From Penaeus vannamei (lineage: Eukaryota > Arthropoda > Malacostraca > Decapoda > Penaeidae): DNA of 64,000 nt. Positions 61,660 to 64,000 of the stretch are shown here, piece by piece. The DNA lies in NCBI RefSeq assembly GCF_042767895.1, contig NC_091570.1, positions 35,831,087 to 35,895,086 of the forward strand. Reading direction: 5' to 3'. Numbering within the stretch: position 1 is the stretch's first letter; every line of letters begins with the position of its first letter. The position numbers and the translations under genes were made by a program. A model generated the notes under the pieces. The model saw only the letters and a program-made list of their open reading frames with translations, was not told where the DNA came from and searched no databases.

Positions 61660-62040
61660 AGATGGACAGACAATCAGGAAGACGGACAGACAGACACACA
61701 CACAATCAGGCAGGCAGACAAACGGGCAGTTAGTTAGTCAGTCATTCAAACAGGCAGACAGTCAGTCAGTCAATCAGCTAGTCAGTCATTTAAACAGACA
61801 GGCAATTAGTCAGTCAATCAGCTAGTCAGTCATTTAAACAGGCAGACAGTTAGTCGGCCAATCAGCTAGTCAGTCATTTAAACAGACAGGCAGTTAGTCA
61901 GCCATTCAGTCATTCAAACACAGGCAGTTAGTTAGTCTGTCGAGCAGAAAGACAGACACACACAGTAAGCAGCCAGTCGAGCACACACACACAGTGAGAC
62001 GCTAGTCGAGCGGACAGCCAGACACAGACACAGAGAGCGA
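61660..62040 (+). repeat. CAGT/CAGA-derived array with a 44-bp unit
   Basis: ATCAGCTAGTCAGTCATTTA starts at 61773, 61817 and 61861 (44-bp unit), with decayed copies on both sides. GTCGAGC recurs at about 61938, 61976 and 62005. The whole stretch is made from CAGT, CAGA and CAAT tetramers. Confidence 0.92.
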
Positions 62041-63030
62041 GACCATGATACACGTAGTCTTGTTAGCGAGTTGAAGTCGTTCGTCGTGAGGGCTCGACGG
62101 CACGCTCGTAATTAGCCAATATCTTAATCAGTCTTGTTTGCGCTTGGGGCTGTTTAGTAACGATGCGCATCCCGGTGTGTTCGGCGTACCTTTTGGCTCT
62201 TCAGCGCGGTGTCTTGTGCCTTTGGGTGGGTGGCTGGGAGGAGGTTTCGCCGTGCGTGTAGCCGAGGTGTGAGCGCCGCAGGGGAGCCGGGATGCACACG
62301 CCTGCTGGACTTGTCGTCGTCGGTCGTTAGCTGTTCTTGTACATTCCGGGGGCGTTGTCGGGCGTACGTCTGGGTGTGATTCCTCCGTGTCGCAAGGTGT
62401 ACATTCTTGCGTGTGTTCGGGCGGATGTTCCTCGCGTCCGTTTGTACGCGTACGGCATGCATTATCATCCACGGTCGAAGCCAAAGGAATGCGGGAATGA
62501 AATTAAGATCAGCATCGGGGATATTTTTTAGTCAGAGAACAATATCTGTTTGTGTTTAGATTTTATTGGGAATTGTTGCTTGGGGGGGGGGGTGAGGGGG
62601 CGAGGGGGAGGAGGAAGGAATGGGACAAATTGAAGAGCTGTAATTGAAAGATCTGAAGTAATGGGCGGTTGGCTGTCTGCCGGGAGGGAATGGGAGGAGG
62701 GAATGGCAGAATTCCGTAATGGGAATGCGTGGGAAGGATGGGAGTTTGTGGGCATTAGTCAGCGGAAGGGAGGTGGCAGGGGGGGAGGGAAAGAGGGGGA
62801 GGGGGTTGGTGGGGGAGGAGCTGAGCTGGCAGTAAAGAGAGCTTTAGACGAGCAGACAGGAATGGAATCAGCAACTTTTTTAAAGATAAATTGAAGTTCT
62901 GATTATACTGCTTTGCATGTTTGTGACAAGTTATTGGCGTGGGAAGCTGTCGGCGATGAGATTTTTTTTTTTTTTCCCGAAGAGGAGCCCAGCGCCGGGG
63001 TAGCTTTCCGTCGCGAATGTTAGTGTGGAT
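62041..63030. other. Single-copy DNA with G-rich patches, no gene recognised
   Basis: A minus-strand open frame (62128-62484, Thr/Pro/Arg/His-rich) matches nothing I know. G-rich stretches lie at 62581-62612 and 62770-62820, and a T13-14 run near 62963-62976. Confidence 0.55.
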
Positions 63031-64000
63031 TTTTTTCCCCTCTCTATCACTTTCTCTTTATAGATGTCTCTGTCTATCCCTCTGTCACTGTCTCTTTATC
63101 CCTCGTGTCTCCCTCTCTCCCCCATCCACATCTTCCACTCCCTCTCCTTTTTCTTTCCCATCTCCTTCCTCTCGTTCTCCCTCCTCTCCTTCCTCACCTG
63201 TCTCAGCCATCCTCTTCACCAGCTTTTTATCCTTTTTTCCGCAGGCCCTCCCCAACCTACTCCCCAACTTAGCCAGGCCTCTGGTGCCTCTTCGCCCCTC
63301 CCTCTCCTCGCCCCCGTCCCTCTCCTCGCCCCCCCGTCCCTCTCCCGTTCGCCCCTTCCCTCTTCGTTCTTCCTCTCCTTTCTCGTTTTCCCGCTCCTCT
63401 CGCTCTCCTTCAGTTCTCTGCTCTTCCTCGCCCCTCTCTCGCCCCATTTGCCCTCTCCTCGCCCTCTCCTCCTTCTCTCTCGCCTCTTCCTCCCGCCCCG
63501 CCCTCCTCCTCTCTCGCCCTCCCTCCCTTCTCCTCGTTCCTCCTCGTTCCTCCCTTCTCCTCGCTCCTTGTCCCTCTCCTCGCCCCTCCTCGCCCCTCCC
63601 TCTCCTCGCCCTCTGTCCTCTTCCTCTCGCCCTCCTCCTTCTCTCGCTCTTCCTCCTCCTTCTCTCGTTCTCCTCCTCTCTCGCCCTCCGTCCTCCTCTC
63701 CTCGCTCCTCCTCCTCCCTTCTCGCCTTCGCTCCCTCCTTCTCTTTGCCTTCCTTCCTTCCTTCGCCCTTCCTCTCCCTCCTCTCGCCCTCGTCTTTCCC
63801 TCCCTCCCCTTTTCGTTCCTCCTTTCCCTCCTCCTCTCCTCCCTTCCTCCCTTCGCCCTTCCTTTCGCCCTCCCTTCCTCCTCGCCCCTCCCTCCTCCTT
63901 CTCTCCTCGCCCTCTCCTTCTCCCCTCCCTCCTCTCCTCGCCCCTCCCTCCCTCTCCTCGCCCCTCCCTCCCTCTCCTCGCCCCTCCCTCCCTCCCCTCC
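63031..64000 (+). repeat. Pyrimidine tract with CTCG interruptions, running off the window
   Basis: C/T-rich for almost 1 kb with regular CTCGCCC. The last 80 bp show a 20-bp unit (CTCCTCGCCCCTCCCTCCCT). The array is cut by the window end, so its full length is unknown. Confidence 0.92.

Overview
This window looks like non-coding DNA from a eukaryote with an extreme load of simple repeats. No protein-coding gene, RNA gene or transposon could be recognised. I saw no reverse transcriptase, integrase, transposase, homeodomain, kinase, protease or other familiar domain in either strand's translations. Nearly all long open frames are stop-free translations of microsatellites or minisatellites (Ser/Leu, Arg/Glu, Gly/Arg/Lys, Cys/Val, Asn/Asp or Pro/Ser/Leu repeats).

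The organism cannot be fixed from the sequence. Several features fit an arthropod such as a decapod crustacean: (CT)n, (AC)n and (GA)n runs, many minisatellites of 19-44 bp, unique DNA in which CpG is not depleted, and an almost complete absence of genes over 64 kb. Penaeid shrimp are known for very high microsatellite content. This is inference, about 50-60% confident for a decapod, with other repeat-rich invertebrates as alternatives.

Layout. 1-7 kb: unique DNA with one unusually long open frame (1699-2874), a 20-bp pyrimidine minisatellite (3.0-3.3 kb), (AC)47, a 28-bp pyrimidine array (5.5-5.9 kb) and an A/T-only island (6.2-6.75 kb). 7-19 kb: a C19A21 block, a graded (GT)n array, a (GGGAA)n array, a 12-copy C-rich minisatellite, long (CT)n runs, a 24-copy 36-bp minisatellite (12.68-13.54 kb) and a C-rich 40-bp array (18.4 kb). 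19-25 kb: four arrays that all have a 25-bp period, the last being 33 copies of an A/T-rich unit. 25-37 kb: unique DNA broken by about 1.1 kb, 0.6 kb and 0.7 kb pyrimidine blocks and a purine block at 32.6-33.0 kb. 37-40 kb: three large arrays back to back (pyrimidine, G-rich, T-rich). 40-50 kb: the largest share of unique DNA, with (GA)n, (GT)n and (CGCA)n arrays. 50-64 kb: dense pyrimidine blocks, a 1.3 kb AAC/GAC/AAT array (59.3-60.6 kb) and a CAGT-derived array (61.7-62.0 kb), ending inside another pyrimidine tract.

Two signals go beyond repeats. First, there are two strong plus-strand 3' splice sites, at 22858 and 49462. Each has a branch-point match and a pyrimidine tract and is followed at once by a GT donor, the arrangement of recursive ('ratchet') splice sites. 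Second, pyrimidine tracts lie on the plus strand about four times as often, by length, as purine tracts (hand tally of roughly 16.6 kb against 3.9 kb). Together these allow a testable but unproven model in which the window is the inside of a very long intron transcribed on the plus strand. I did not find an exciting new gene system here.
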